Notes under the pieces: model-generated
Told to the model about the DNA's origin: nothing
Database searches by the model: none
The model's input: only the letters and a program-made list of their open reading frames with translations
Made by a program: the position numbers and the translations under genes
Part shown: positions 54,246 to 62,725 of the stretch, in pieces
How the letters are laid out: every line of letters starts with the position of its first letter
How positions within the stretch are numbered: the first letter of the stretch is position 1
Assembly: GCF_000002875.2 (NCBI RefSeq)
Contig: NC_009412.2
Coordinates: 1,097,140 to 1,161,139 of the forward strand
Direction: 5' to 3'
Length of the DNA stretch: 64,000 nucleotides
Source: Leishmania infantum JPCM5
Lineage: Eukaryota; Euglenozoa; Kinetoplastea; Trypanosomatida; Trypanosomatidae

Positions 54246-55555
54246 GCTCTTCCATTAATGTTACCAACATCTCGGCGTGTATGTCGGTGTGGACTTCAAT
54301 GTGCCCGCGCGATGAGGCGGTATGGAGAGGAACAGAAGGAGAGGGATGGATAGACAGTCGTTGCAAGACAAACATCATGTGGAAACAAAACGAATGACGT
54401 CCTGTGAACGGGTGATTAGACAGAACTCACGCACAAGCAACGGAGGAGACGCAGAGATAGCAAGAGAGGCAACGCCACTGCACAAGTCAGCACATACTCA
54501 GGAATAAGCACGACAGCTGAACTCAGCGGAGTCCTGTGCGATGCACTCGACAAGAAGAGCGAAAAGAACGTATGAGAAGATCAGAAAGAAGCGGGAAAAC
54601 AGCACCGAAGCAGCATGCGTAGCGAATAAGAAAGTGAGGGCAGAGTGCATGCAAGAAGCACAAATTTCTCTTGGCACTGCGCAGTGCCTGAGTGTTCACC
54701 GGTTGCTGGGAGATGATGGTGCGGCAAAGTGCGGGGAGAGAGGGAGGTGAATCCGCGTGTTCATAAGGAACCTCGCAAAGTGGCAGCCTACGCTCAGCGC
54801 ACCCTCACGCTAGCCATTGCCCTGTGGGCTCTATTTTCAGCCTTCTTGACCACGTCCCCACACTCACATCCAGCCAACAAATGAGCGACAGGTCATCTTT
54901 GGGAGAAAGTCGAGAGAGATGCGGAGATAGAGACTCGATTCAGTTGAAAATCCATTTCTTCATTTCGATCTCACAAACGTCGACGGCCTCCACGCCCTCA
55001 CAGTGGTGCAAAAATGAATTCACCCACGATAGGGGGGACGGCAAAGACAACATCTAAAAGACACGAAAAGAAGAAAAAAGACATCAGCCAGAGCCTCTGA
55101 GTGAGTTTGTGCCTTTAGTTTGGACACCTTCCCCTCTCCGTCCCATCGCTTCACCTGGCATTTTTCAGCTTATTGCCTACCCAGAAATTCTGCCCCGGCA
55201 TCCTGCTGACACGAACGTCTCGGCATGAGTCACGTTCACCGCACCACTCCAGTAACACCCAACAACGCAAAAAATACACCTGGGGGGGGGGGGATAGATA
55301 AGACGGTGTGGTAGTTAGCACACGGACAGTCATCGCGGACGACGGAGAATTCGCCGAAGAGGGAAAAGGAGAGGGGAAGTGCATGCTGCCGGCACGACGA
55401 AAGAGCATAGCTGCGTCCATTTCGTCACTGCTGAATGCGTACACGGACAGTATTCCTCCACTGAGCACCGCCGCTGAACGCGCGCAGCGCGTGTGCTTCA
55501 CTATGATTGGGTGGCGGAAAAGACGAGTTGCAACACAAGAGGTGAAGGGTACATC
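54246..55555. other. Intergenic region
   Basis: 1.3 kb upstream of the decayed gene, A-rich on the plus strand, with a G10 run near 55281-55290. Short ORFs on both strands lack domains. Nothing else recognised. Confidence 0.45.
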
Positions 55556-55921
55556 TTAGTCTTCCACTGCTTCCAAAGCAGCTACATCAAACAGTTCATC
55601 CTCTATGTAGTCCACAAAGTTCTTTTGAAGGAAGCTCTTCAGCGCATCACCACTGAGATCGCAGCCTTCAAGGAGGACTGCATCCTCCCGCTCTCGAGAG
55701 TTCTCCATGACAACCGACTCATCGCTGTGAACAGATGAAGCATCCGCGCTCTCGGATGTGTGCGTATCTGGCAGGTACTTCTTTGCTTCCTGTCTTTTTG
55801 GCGTTCGCGCCTTAGATGTGGCCGGCAGCGCCTCTGCGAGCGGAGGGGGAGAAGAGCTCTCTCGGCTGCTGGGTGCCGGCGAGGAGGTCTCGATGCGGCC
55901 GCGCTTCATTCCTCGGCTCAT
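55556..55921 (-). CDS. Small hypothetical protein (121 aa)
   Basis: Starts at the ATG at 55921 (a second Met follows at residue 5). The first 75 residues are Ser/Pro/Arg-rich and probably disordered, with a basic KRGRIE segment. The last 35 residues (around SGDALKSFLQKNFVDYIEDELFD) look like an acidic, folded helix pair and end in EAVED. Immediately upstream on the minus strand, CACCTTTCCTACCACAG gives a textbook acceptor with AG at 55934-55935, only about a dozen bases before the start. This splice context is the main reason to call the gene. Function unknown. Confidence 0.6.
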   Translation of the reverse strand: MSRGMKRGRIETSSPAPSSRESSSPPPLAEALPATSKARTPKRQEAKKYLPDTHTSESADASSVHSDESVVMENSREREDAVLLEGCDLSGDALKSFLQKNFVDYIEDELFDVAALEAVED

Positions 55922-56806
55922 CCACACAGTCGGCTGTGGTAGGAAAGGTGCGTTGATGTTCGCCTTATCGCGTGAAACTGTGTGTGTGCCTACTTATCTG
56001 CGCGCTCTTCCCGTGGAGGTCTGTGCAGCGGCGGCAGTGACAGCGCGTCCCTAAACTATTTGTACGCGCCCCCACACTCGTGAATCTTCGGATTGCAAGG
56101 AACAGAACGAGAGCAGTACCGCAGTGCATTGAAGTTTGCCGAAAAGTGCGAGGGATTCATCGGAGGAGTGGCGTATATGCTGCATAGATGAGGTCTATAA
56201 GAGGAGGCGCAGTGTGCATTTTTTTTCTGTTTACGAGTGCGCATGTCAGCGCCCGCAACATGCTGAGTCGCACAAAAGTGTCCAGCACCAATGCAGCACG
56301 GAGACCGACCTTCGCACGTGCATTGCCCCCCCCCCCAAAAAAAAAACAGCGATGCGGCGTCTCTAAAGCGTGCACACATTATGGCAGGAGACCTCCTCAA
56401 GAGAGACCAAAGCAGTTCATAGTGCGTCATACCGGTCGATCGCCCGAGTATAGCAGCTTCCTTCCTGCCTACAGTTCAATAGTTTTTTTTTTCCAGTATC
56501 GCGTTGCTTTCAAATGCAAAACCCAGAGCTCATGAAAAAGTGAACAACGCAACTTCACCTCCCTGCCTCGCCCTCGTATCGTGATGGTTTTCTTTCTCTC
56601 TCTCCGCTCCTCCTTTCTCGTCACAAACGCAAGGCCACTGCACACAGACGAAGCGGGTCCTCTACCATCCAATCCACAAAAAGGAAAAGCGGGTAAACAC
56701 AAGAAAGGAGAGAGAGGATGGCACCATGCGCGCCCTTGCCCTCCCTTCACAGACAGGAAGGGGGCAGAGAGGAAAGTGGTAGGCAAACCTGATCCTTTAG
56801 AGTCCA
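55922..56806. other. Intergenic spacer
   Basis: Includes the acceptor at 55934-55935, an unusual C-then-A double homopolymer on the plus strand (about 56327-56345) and a T9 run near 56482-56490. The rest is probably the 3' UTR of the gene at 56807. No ORF called. Confidence 0.5.
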
Positions 56807-57316
56807 TCAATCGTGATGGTAACCTGTGAAGACTGTCTTGTCCTTGGTGAAGGTGCGTTCGGCACGCGTGGTGTTGGCAGGATTGGTCGCAAAGCGGTAC
56901 GGCTTCCACCGCGCCGTCGTAGTTACCTGAGGGCCCATTAGCCCCACATTACACAGCATGCGCTTCACAGGACGATGGTGGTAGTTACACAGCTGTAGTT
57001 TGTCATCCATAAGGTAGCGAGTGAGGATGTACACGCCATCTTTCTCGACACGATCAAACGGAGCAAAGCGAGTGTCCCACGGCTCTACTCGTTTTGTGGA
57101 ACTGAAATCGACATACGCTCGGAGACTGTCTGCCAAAACGCGGTGGCGGTCGAGGAGGTACTCATCGCGCCACTTCTGCGCCTTCTCATGAAATCCGGGG
57201 CCCACTTTCGGACGCTTCTTCGGCTTCGCCCAAAAGCGCTTCTGGCACGTCAAACTACCACGAAAAGCGGCAGTGAGCCCACGCAGATCAGCGCTGCTAA
57301 CAAAACTGCGGTTCAT
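56807..57316 (-). CDS. Hypothetical basic protein, possibly mitochondrial (169 aa)
   Basis: Starts at the ATG at 57316. The N-terminus (about 35 residues) is rich in Ser, Arg and Leu with one acidic residue and then a KRFWAKPKKRPKVGPG basic patch, compatible with a mitochondrial presequence. The remainder is strongly basic, with conserved-looking aromatic and charged residues (for example YLLDRHRVLADSLRAYVDF, then NYHHRPVKRMLCNVG) and ends in TGYHHD. Size, basicity and N-terminus suit a mitochondrial ribosomal or ribosome-associated protein, many of which are lineage-specific in kinetoplastids. That is inference only. An AG with weak pyrimidine lead lies about 40 bases upstream. Confidence 0.7.
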   Translation of the reverse strand: MNRSFVSSADLRGLTAAFRGSLTCQKRFWAKPKKRPKVGPGFHEKAQKWRDEYLLDRHRVLADSLRAYVDFSSTKRVEPWDTRFAPFDRVEKDGVYILTRYLMDDKLQLCNYHHRPVKRMLCNVGLMGPQVTTTARWKPYRFATNPANTTRAERTFTKDKTVFTGYHHD

Positions 57317-58118
57317 GACTCCGTTGGTTGCGTCACAATACAATGCGGCTCCTCGACGAGAACAGGCGATAAGAGACAAACAAGGCACCAACGGCAGGGG
57401 AAGGAATACAGGTCAGCGAGGCCTACAACTGCTGCTGTTCCGGAAAGGCGACAGCAACAACGATCAAAATAGGTGGAGCGTCACAGTGTGGGGGCAAATG
57501 CGTGATTCGTGGCTTCAAGATGTGCATACGTACGTGTGTTGTTACAAACGGAGCAGCAAGTAAGCGTTCGAAGACGCCAACTTGCCCGGAAGACTCGTGT
57601 GGAGAGGAGAAAACAATTGAAGTGCCAAAAAAAGGGGGGCAGCAGCGGTGGATGCCGAGAACTTGAAAACACCATTGCGAGAAGGGGAAAGGAGAGGATG
57701 AGTAAACGCGTTACTGTCGCCACAAGCAGACACACGCAGGTAAAGATAAAGAATCAGCAAAGGGGAAAAGCATAAAACCCCTGTGGCGAGTTTATCCTCT
57801 CCGGTAGGTAACGCAACACCCTCTATTGATGCGGTCAGCGCACACTAGCGCCAGCGAAGCGGAGGATCCCGAAACACACACACAGAGAGATACCTGAGGC
57901 GGGAAGCGGTTGTTTCACTCGACAAAGCGCCGTTCGGACTCGTGACACGCAGCCACTTCAGCCGGTGAATTTCTCTTTCCTGGTCCTCCTCGCTCACGTA
58001 TAATCTTCGTTTTTGTTGTTTCTCCCTCTTTGTCGTGCTCTGATCAGCTTAGCAACTTCAGCGGCGTCAATGCTCCCCTCACGTGAGGTGTCGAGGAGTG
58101 AAGGCACAGACACGCACC
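57317..58118. other. Intergenic spacer
   Basis: 0.8 kb with no supported ORF. The minus strand has T-rich and pyrimidine-rich segments (57600-57720) suitable for splicing of the gene at 56807. Nothing else recognised. Confidence 0.5.
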
Positions 58119-58724
58119 TTATGTCTTATAGCGCAGAAGCTCCTCCAGTCGAGACACATTCGCCTTCAGCGTGGCCAGCTCTTCGCACAACTCCTCCGCT
58201 GACAGCGTGGAATCGGGATTCTGGAGAGGCGACGCCGTGACCCCCTTGCCTACCGGAGACTGGGGCTCTACTGCGAGCGGTTGGGCGGCAAATCGTCTAT
58301 TCGTGTGCTCCCGCAGTCTCTCTTCGCGCCGCTCTTCAAAGTACTGGATCGCCCCTTGCTTTTGAAGCTTCTCTTGTGCTCTCTTGAGGCGCAGTTCTTC
58401 AGCCTGTTTAGCATCCAGTTTTCGCCAGTACATCTCCCGCACCGCCTCCTTCACGAGCTCAGCAGCGGCCTCCTCCTTCGCTTCCTCATCCGTCAGTGCT
58501 AGGGCTACCTTCATGGGGTCCTGTGGGAGGGGAATGCGCGCAAAGAGATCGTCGACCTTGGCATCCAAGCTCTTTGAGAACGCCTCGTCCGCCTCCGGGC
58601 TCTCCATGTGAGAGAGCTCTGCGCGGTGCACGTAGTTTTGCAGTGTCTCCCCTATTCCTTTCGTGCGCAGCTCAGTCTCGTCTCTTAGATCCTCCTGGAG
58701 GGTCTTCAGCAGGCTGCCGGCCAT
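58119..58724 (-). CDS. Hypothetical coiled-coil protein (201 aa)
   Basis: Two ATGs are possible. The one at 58724 has an excellent context (GCCACCATGG) and a pyrimidine stretch with AG upstream (around 58780-58800). The one at 58823 would add 33 residues (MGYGVRLSILPLRGG...) that could act as a mitochondrial presequence. I prefer 58724. The protein is almost entirely charged helix, with a KLDAKQAEELRLKRAQEK-like coiled coil at about 115-160 and a leucine-heptad end (LCEELATLKANVSRLEELL). A Pro/Ser-rich linker separates the two. No signal peptide or membrane span with the shorter start, and no family recognised. Confidence 0.72.
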   Translation of the reverse strand: MAGSLLKTLQEDLRDETELRTKGIGETLQNYVHRAELSHMESPEADEAFSKSLDAKVDDLFARIPLPQDPMKVALALTDEEAKEEAAAELVKEAVREMYWRKLDAKQAEELRLKRAQEKLQKQGAIQYFEERREERLREHTNRRFAAQPLAVEPQSPVGKGVTASPLQNPDSTLSAEELCEELATLKANVSRLEELLRYKT

Positions 58725-59552
58725 GGTGGCTGTGCCGAGAATGCTGCCAGTACCGCACCCAGAGAACCAGCGGCGGCATCCTCCGCGAAGCGGTAAAATG
58801 GACAAGCGAACGCCGTAGCCCATCCCTCACCTAGGCGCTTTTTTCTCGGTTTTGTTTCTTGCTCAGTGGTGCGACGATCAGTACAACACATACATGCCCA
58901 CATACAAGTACAAAAGCGCACGGAAGTCGGCTACGAGCACAGCTAGTTCCTCACCGCCTTCGCGATGATCATTGTCATGGACATGCAGAGGAAAGGTGAA
59001 GCAAACGAAACAGTGAAAACAAAGAGGAGAGTCGGAAGAGTGAGATGTATCATGAGCATGCGTGTGCTGATGCCACAAGTATGGAAGGCGCTTAACGGTG
59101 CAGACAGCATTTGCATAAAGAATCCGAAGAGAACTCAGCTGTGTTGATTATAGCCTTCCAGCGAAATGACATTTAATGCAGCAGCCTCTCACACTTTAGT
59201 ACGGCAACGCGTACAAACTGTGTTACTTGTTCTATGCCTTTCAGCTCGTTTCTTTTTCTATGAACTCTTTGCACTTCTTCCAGCACCAACTCATCGACTA
59301 CTGCGATATAGTCGTGGGGTATGGTAGTGTGGGCAGGAAAGACGCGTAGCGTAGCAGAAACAAAGCAGTCCATTCAGAGAAACAACAAGTGAAACACCAC
59401 CGGTGCAAGAAGCTGCGTTGCACAGATTCGTCGTGCAACTCTTGAGCCTTTCCCCAAGGGTGCTCCGATCGGCAACACTCTATAAAAGCAAAGGCATACC
59501 GAGTAGCTCGGCGGTCTTCGAGCTGGCCTACTCATCACCCCCGCACAGCTGG
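58725..59552. other. Intergenic region with a possible small ORF
   Basis: Contains the alternative upstream ATG (58823) of the coiled-coil gene, spacer, and a 66-codon ORF at 59173-59373 listed separately. AT content is higher than in the rest of the window. Confidence 0.45.
59173..59373 (-). CDS. Possible very small protein (66 aa)
   Basis: A short ORF with a true ATG at 59373 preceded by a pyrimidine-rich leader (CTTGTTGTTTCTCTGA) and an AG about 45 bases upstream. The sequence is of balanced composition, with a helix-like acidic/basic stretch (VVDELVLEEVQRVHRKRNE), unlike the low-complexity shadows elsewhere. Third-position GC is only about half, lower than in established genes here, so it may be chance. 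No family recognised. Confidence 0.35.
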   Translation of the reverse strand: MDCFVSATLRVFPAHTTIPHDYIAVVDELVLEEVQRVHRKRNELKGIEQVTQFVRVAVLKCERLLH

Positions 59553-60713
59553 TCAAGAAATGTCACGGCGCACTTGCTTCCCTGCACGATCCAGTACCCT
59601 GGTTAGGCTACCGATGCTGGCCATGCACTCATCCGAAGCATACGAGTCGAAAAGAGGCTCGCCCTTAACCGTATTTCGGATGAACCCGGCAAACGGGTGC
59701 AACACCTCCAACCACAGGCCATGGTGCGAGTGATCCCTTGGAGAAGAAAGGTATACTTGATCGCCGAATTCGAGGGTGCGTAGAGTTCGGGCACGCTCAC
59801 TCGGTGCTGCATAGACCGCGAGCAGTGACGACCGCAGTTGCACAAATAGGCACGGAGATACATGTAGCGGCGCGGGTATCCAGGGATGCCGCAGCAACGT
59901 CGGTTGAAACAAATCACAACGCAGTAGTGCTTGAGCGTTAGGTCGGCGCTTCCAGTTTCTGCTCAGCATCGCCATCACGCAGTCCCCAAGCGCTCGGCTG
60001 TACCCACTCAGCGTGCTAGGGTGAGGAGGGGAAAGCCTCAGGACACACCTTGTGTGAGTGTCCACACTGGTGACCCTAAACGGCGAATTGTTCACCATCA
60101 AACGATAGACAACAAGCCCCATGCTCCAAATATCCGCCTTTGATGTGTAGGCGTAGCCCGCAATAATCTCTGGCGCCAGGTAAAGCGGGGTGCCGACGCG
60201 CGAAACGACGCGCGCACCACAGCGCGAAAGGCGCTTCACCGAACCGAAATCGCCGAGCTTTGCCACAGGCCACCTACCGCCACCTGCCCTCGTTGATGAG
60301 AGGAATATGTTTTCCGGTTTTATGTCACGGTGCACTCTGTTTCTCTTGTGTATGTGATCAAGCCCGAGAAGGAGTTGAGCAACAATACTAAGCACCTCCT
60401 CCTCAGGCAAGGGGTAGCCCTTTTTCAGGTAGTCACCAAGATCCCCGGCGTCGCAGTAGTCCATGAGAATACAGACCCGGCTCTCGTGGTCGATCCATGC
60501 GTCGTGGGACGTTACCACATTGAGACTGCACAGATTCATCATTCCAAGATACTCCTCGAGAAAGCCGGATTGCTTCACCAGCGATTTTGAACGCTTCACA
60601 ACAAAGCAGGTGTCGCTTGCATCCCGAACAACATACGCGTCTCCGAAAGCGCCGCATCCAAGGAAGCCGACAAAGCGTAGCCCACGGCGGGCAAAGTCAG
60701 CTGCAATTTCCAT
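59553..60713 (-). CDS. Serine/threonine protein kinase, NEK-like, with C-terminal SH3-like segment
   Basis: 386 aa from the ATG at 60713; the frame runs on to a GTG at 60734. All core kinase elements are present: GCGAFG glycine loop (19-24), ATP lysine K40, helix-C glutamate (E53/E54), HRDIKPEN with catalytic D130, DFG (155-157) and LAPE (179-182). HRDIKPENIFL and the DYCDAGDLGDYL hinge are typical of NEK kinases. NEKs are expanded in trypanosomatids and often act in flagellum, basal body and cell cycle. Residues about 320-360 (RTLEFGDQVYLSSP... then LWLEVLHPFAGFI) read like an SH3-type barrel, which is unusual for this family. The activation loop and lobes look complete, so the kinase should be active. 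Subfamily is tentative. Confidence 0.88.
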   Translation of the reverse strand: MEIAADFARRGLRFVGFLGCGAFGDAYVVRDASDTCFVVKRSKSLVKQSGFLEEYLGMMNLCSLNVVTSHDAWIDHESRVCILMDYCDAGDLGDYLKKGYPLPEEEVLSIVAQLLLGLDHIHKRNRVHRDIKPENIFLSSTRAGGGRWPVAKLGDFGSVKRLSRCGARVVSRVGTPLYLAPEIIAGYAYTSKADIWSMGLVVYRLMVNNSPFRVTSVDTHTRCVLRLSPPHPSTLSGYSRALGDCVMAMLSRNWKRRPNAQALLRCDLFQPTLLRHPWIPAPLHVSPCLFVQLRSSLLAVYAAPSERARTLRTLEFGDQVYLSSPRDHSHHGLWLEVLHPFAGFIRNTVKGEPLFDSYASDECMASIGSLTRVLDRAGKQVRRDIS

Positions 60714-61431
60714 CGTCACTAGCACGACACACACTTCTCATTGCATGTGTGTCGGTGATATGAATGCTTGAAGGCGTCCCCCCGTTGTGGTAAAGGATAT
60801 CTCCGTACATGCATGGTATTCAACCGACAGATAAGGCAGAGGGGGCGAGGTTTGCAATTAGGGAAATCATCTGATATGATCCGCGCAAGGAGAGCACGCA
60901 CAGGGCCATTGCTGAGGTGCTCTCCGTTGCCACCCTCACCGAGCAGCGCTGGAGCAACTTGATACACTCCATCATTCACTCGCCACACCACGACCCAGGA
61001 GACTAGGTCGCGTAAAATATAGAAAAGATGAGGTGGCACATGCGCATCTCATCAACATCGCACTCGCGAGCTGGTAGATTACACCACTAGTGAGACAGCG
61101 CAGACCACTGGCGCGCGATAGCAACCCAACTGCCTCACAAGCGTTGGCACTCTTTCCTTCCCTCATACCGTGTGTGGCGTCGAAGTTGGCTTGACTTTTT
61201 GCGATGCCTCATGCAGCAAGAAGGTGGAGCGCAGAAAAACAGAGAGCAGATTTTACCTCTTGGCGCTTCAAACATCTTCACCGCAATGGCTACCATGGCA
61301 TCACACACACACACGGATACAGTGACATATACACATCCACAGCGCAGATCCGCGCGTCTCGGCGGCACCAGGTTATCAACACAGCATTTACCCCTTCACA
61401 GTGGATTAACTCAGGTACACTCCGAGGTCGA
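60714..61431. other. Intergenic spacer
   Basis: Kinase 5' flank and 3' flank of the acetyltransferase gene. Plus- and minus-strand ORFs are short and lack domains. Nothing else recognised. Confidence 0.5.
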
Positions 61432-61878
61432 TCATTGGGGTGCAATGTTCATACGCATCTGATTCTCACATTTTCTAAAGCCGGCTTTGGAGTAATAGGC
61501 GACCATGTCATCCGTGCAATTCAGGACCACCTTGTAGCAATAGCTCGCCCTCGCCACCTCCACCAGGTCGCTAAGCAACTCGCGGCCAATGCCCTGACCG
61601 CGACAGTCAGGGTGGGTCACCACATCCTCCACGTGGCCCACGCACTTTCCACCGCGCGTGAACTTCGGCTCCACAACGAGAGAGGCGGTTCCTAGAATCT
61701 TCTGCGTCGTGGAAGAAACTGCAACGCGTGTGCGCACCCCTGCAAGCACGCGGCGAGCGTGCAACTGCTCCAGCTCTTCTTGCGAAAGCGCAGGGGCAGA
61801 CGTGAGGTGGCTAAGCAACTCTAGCACTTCTCCCAAATCACGCGTCTCCAGATCTCGAATGACGATAGAACTACTCAT
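61432..61878 (-). CDS. GNA1: Glucosamine-6-phosphate N-acetyltransferase
   Basis: 148 aa from the ATG at 61878; codons further upstream in frame include only a TTG. A single GNAT fold: the GHVEDVVTHPDCRGQGIG stretch (81-98) includes the acetyl-CoA pyrophosphate loop RGQGIG, and the C-terminal YKVVLNCTD...AYYSKAGF segment carries the residues that bind sugar phosphate in GNA1 enzymes. It transfers acetyl from acetyl-CoA to glucosamine-6-phosphate, feeding UDP-GlcNAc for GPI anchors and N-glycans. Length matches the small eukaryotic enzymes. In trypanosomes this pathway is reported in glycosomes; the protein here ends in IAPQ, with no SKL-type signal, and I see no clear N-terminal PTS2. Confidence 0.9.
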   Translation of the reverse strand: MSSSIVIRDLETRDLGEVLELLSHLTSAPALSQEELEQLHARRVLAGVRTRVAVSSTTQKILGTASLVVEPKFTRGGKCVGHVEDVVTHPDCRGQGIGRELLSDLVEVARASYCYKVVLNCTDDMVAYYSKAGFRKCENQMRMNIAPQ

Positions 61879-62725
61879 TGGCTTTACTGGTGAGGGTTGT
61901 AACAAGCCCGTATCGTGTCGAGGTACGCAAAGAAGTATATGTAAGTGTATGTGATTTCGCTAACGTCTTCGAGAGGCAGAGGGAAACAAAAAAAAACTCA
62001 AGCAGATATCAACGAGGAGCAGTGCATACAGGAAAGGATAGCTCAAAGACAGTACGCAGCTATAGAGATTGTCAAGCACATAGACTGCAGAGCACGAGGA
62101 CGCCGTTTCTTTTTCCTCTCCAAAGAAAAAAAGAGATCTCGACGTACCAACGCTGAGGCACCGCATTGCAGAACGTGCGATGAGACTTGGCGAGCAAAAA
62201 TACCAAACGCAAATGGTTGCAGTTCTTTCAATTGTACACAATAAAGGAATTTCCCGCGACAACGAGTAGGAACACCTTAGCCTTCAAACAGGCTGAGAAG
62301 CACAAACTACAACCGAGTAGTGTCTAGATCGCCGATAACACTTCTGCCAGCACCATCACACATCAGCCGTCACAATCCGCACAACTGGAATACCGCGCCT
62401 CGCCCATAAAAAGCGTCTGAGGCACTCGAATGAAGCCAACAGAAAGAAACGGGACCGCTCACGAGCACGAAGACACACACATGCACAAATGCAAACGCAC
62501 ACAAACTCTACGTCGGAGAAAGCACCAACTCGAGGGGAGTGCATGTCCCGCCTTGAGCTTCACGCCCCTTCTGAAAGTATGCCAGGGCCGGAGCAGAACC
62601 CTCAAGGGGAGCCACAAGCCGCAAAGCACCACAACACTACTTCCCCAAATTCATCAATGCCGACACAGCCGACACAAAGTCTGTTAGGGATCGGAAACCA
62701 ACAAGAAAGTGATCCAATGACCGCC
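61879..62725. other. Intergenic spacer
   Basis: 5' flank of the acetyltransferase gene (T-rich on the minus strand at 61985-61998 and 62105-62135, which may be splice signals) and 3' flank of the FG nucleoporin gene. AT content is relatively high. No gene seen. Confidence 0.5.
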
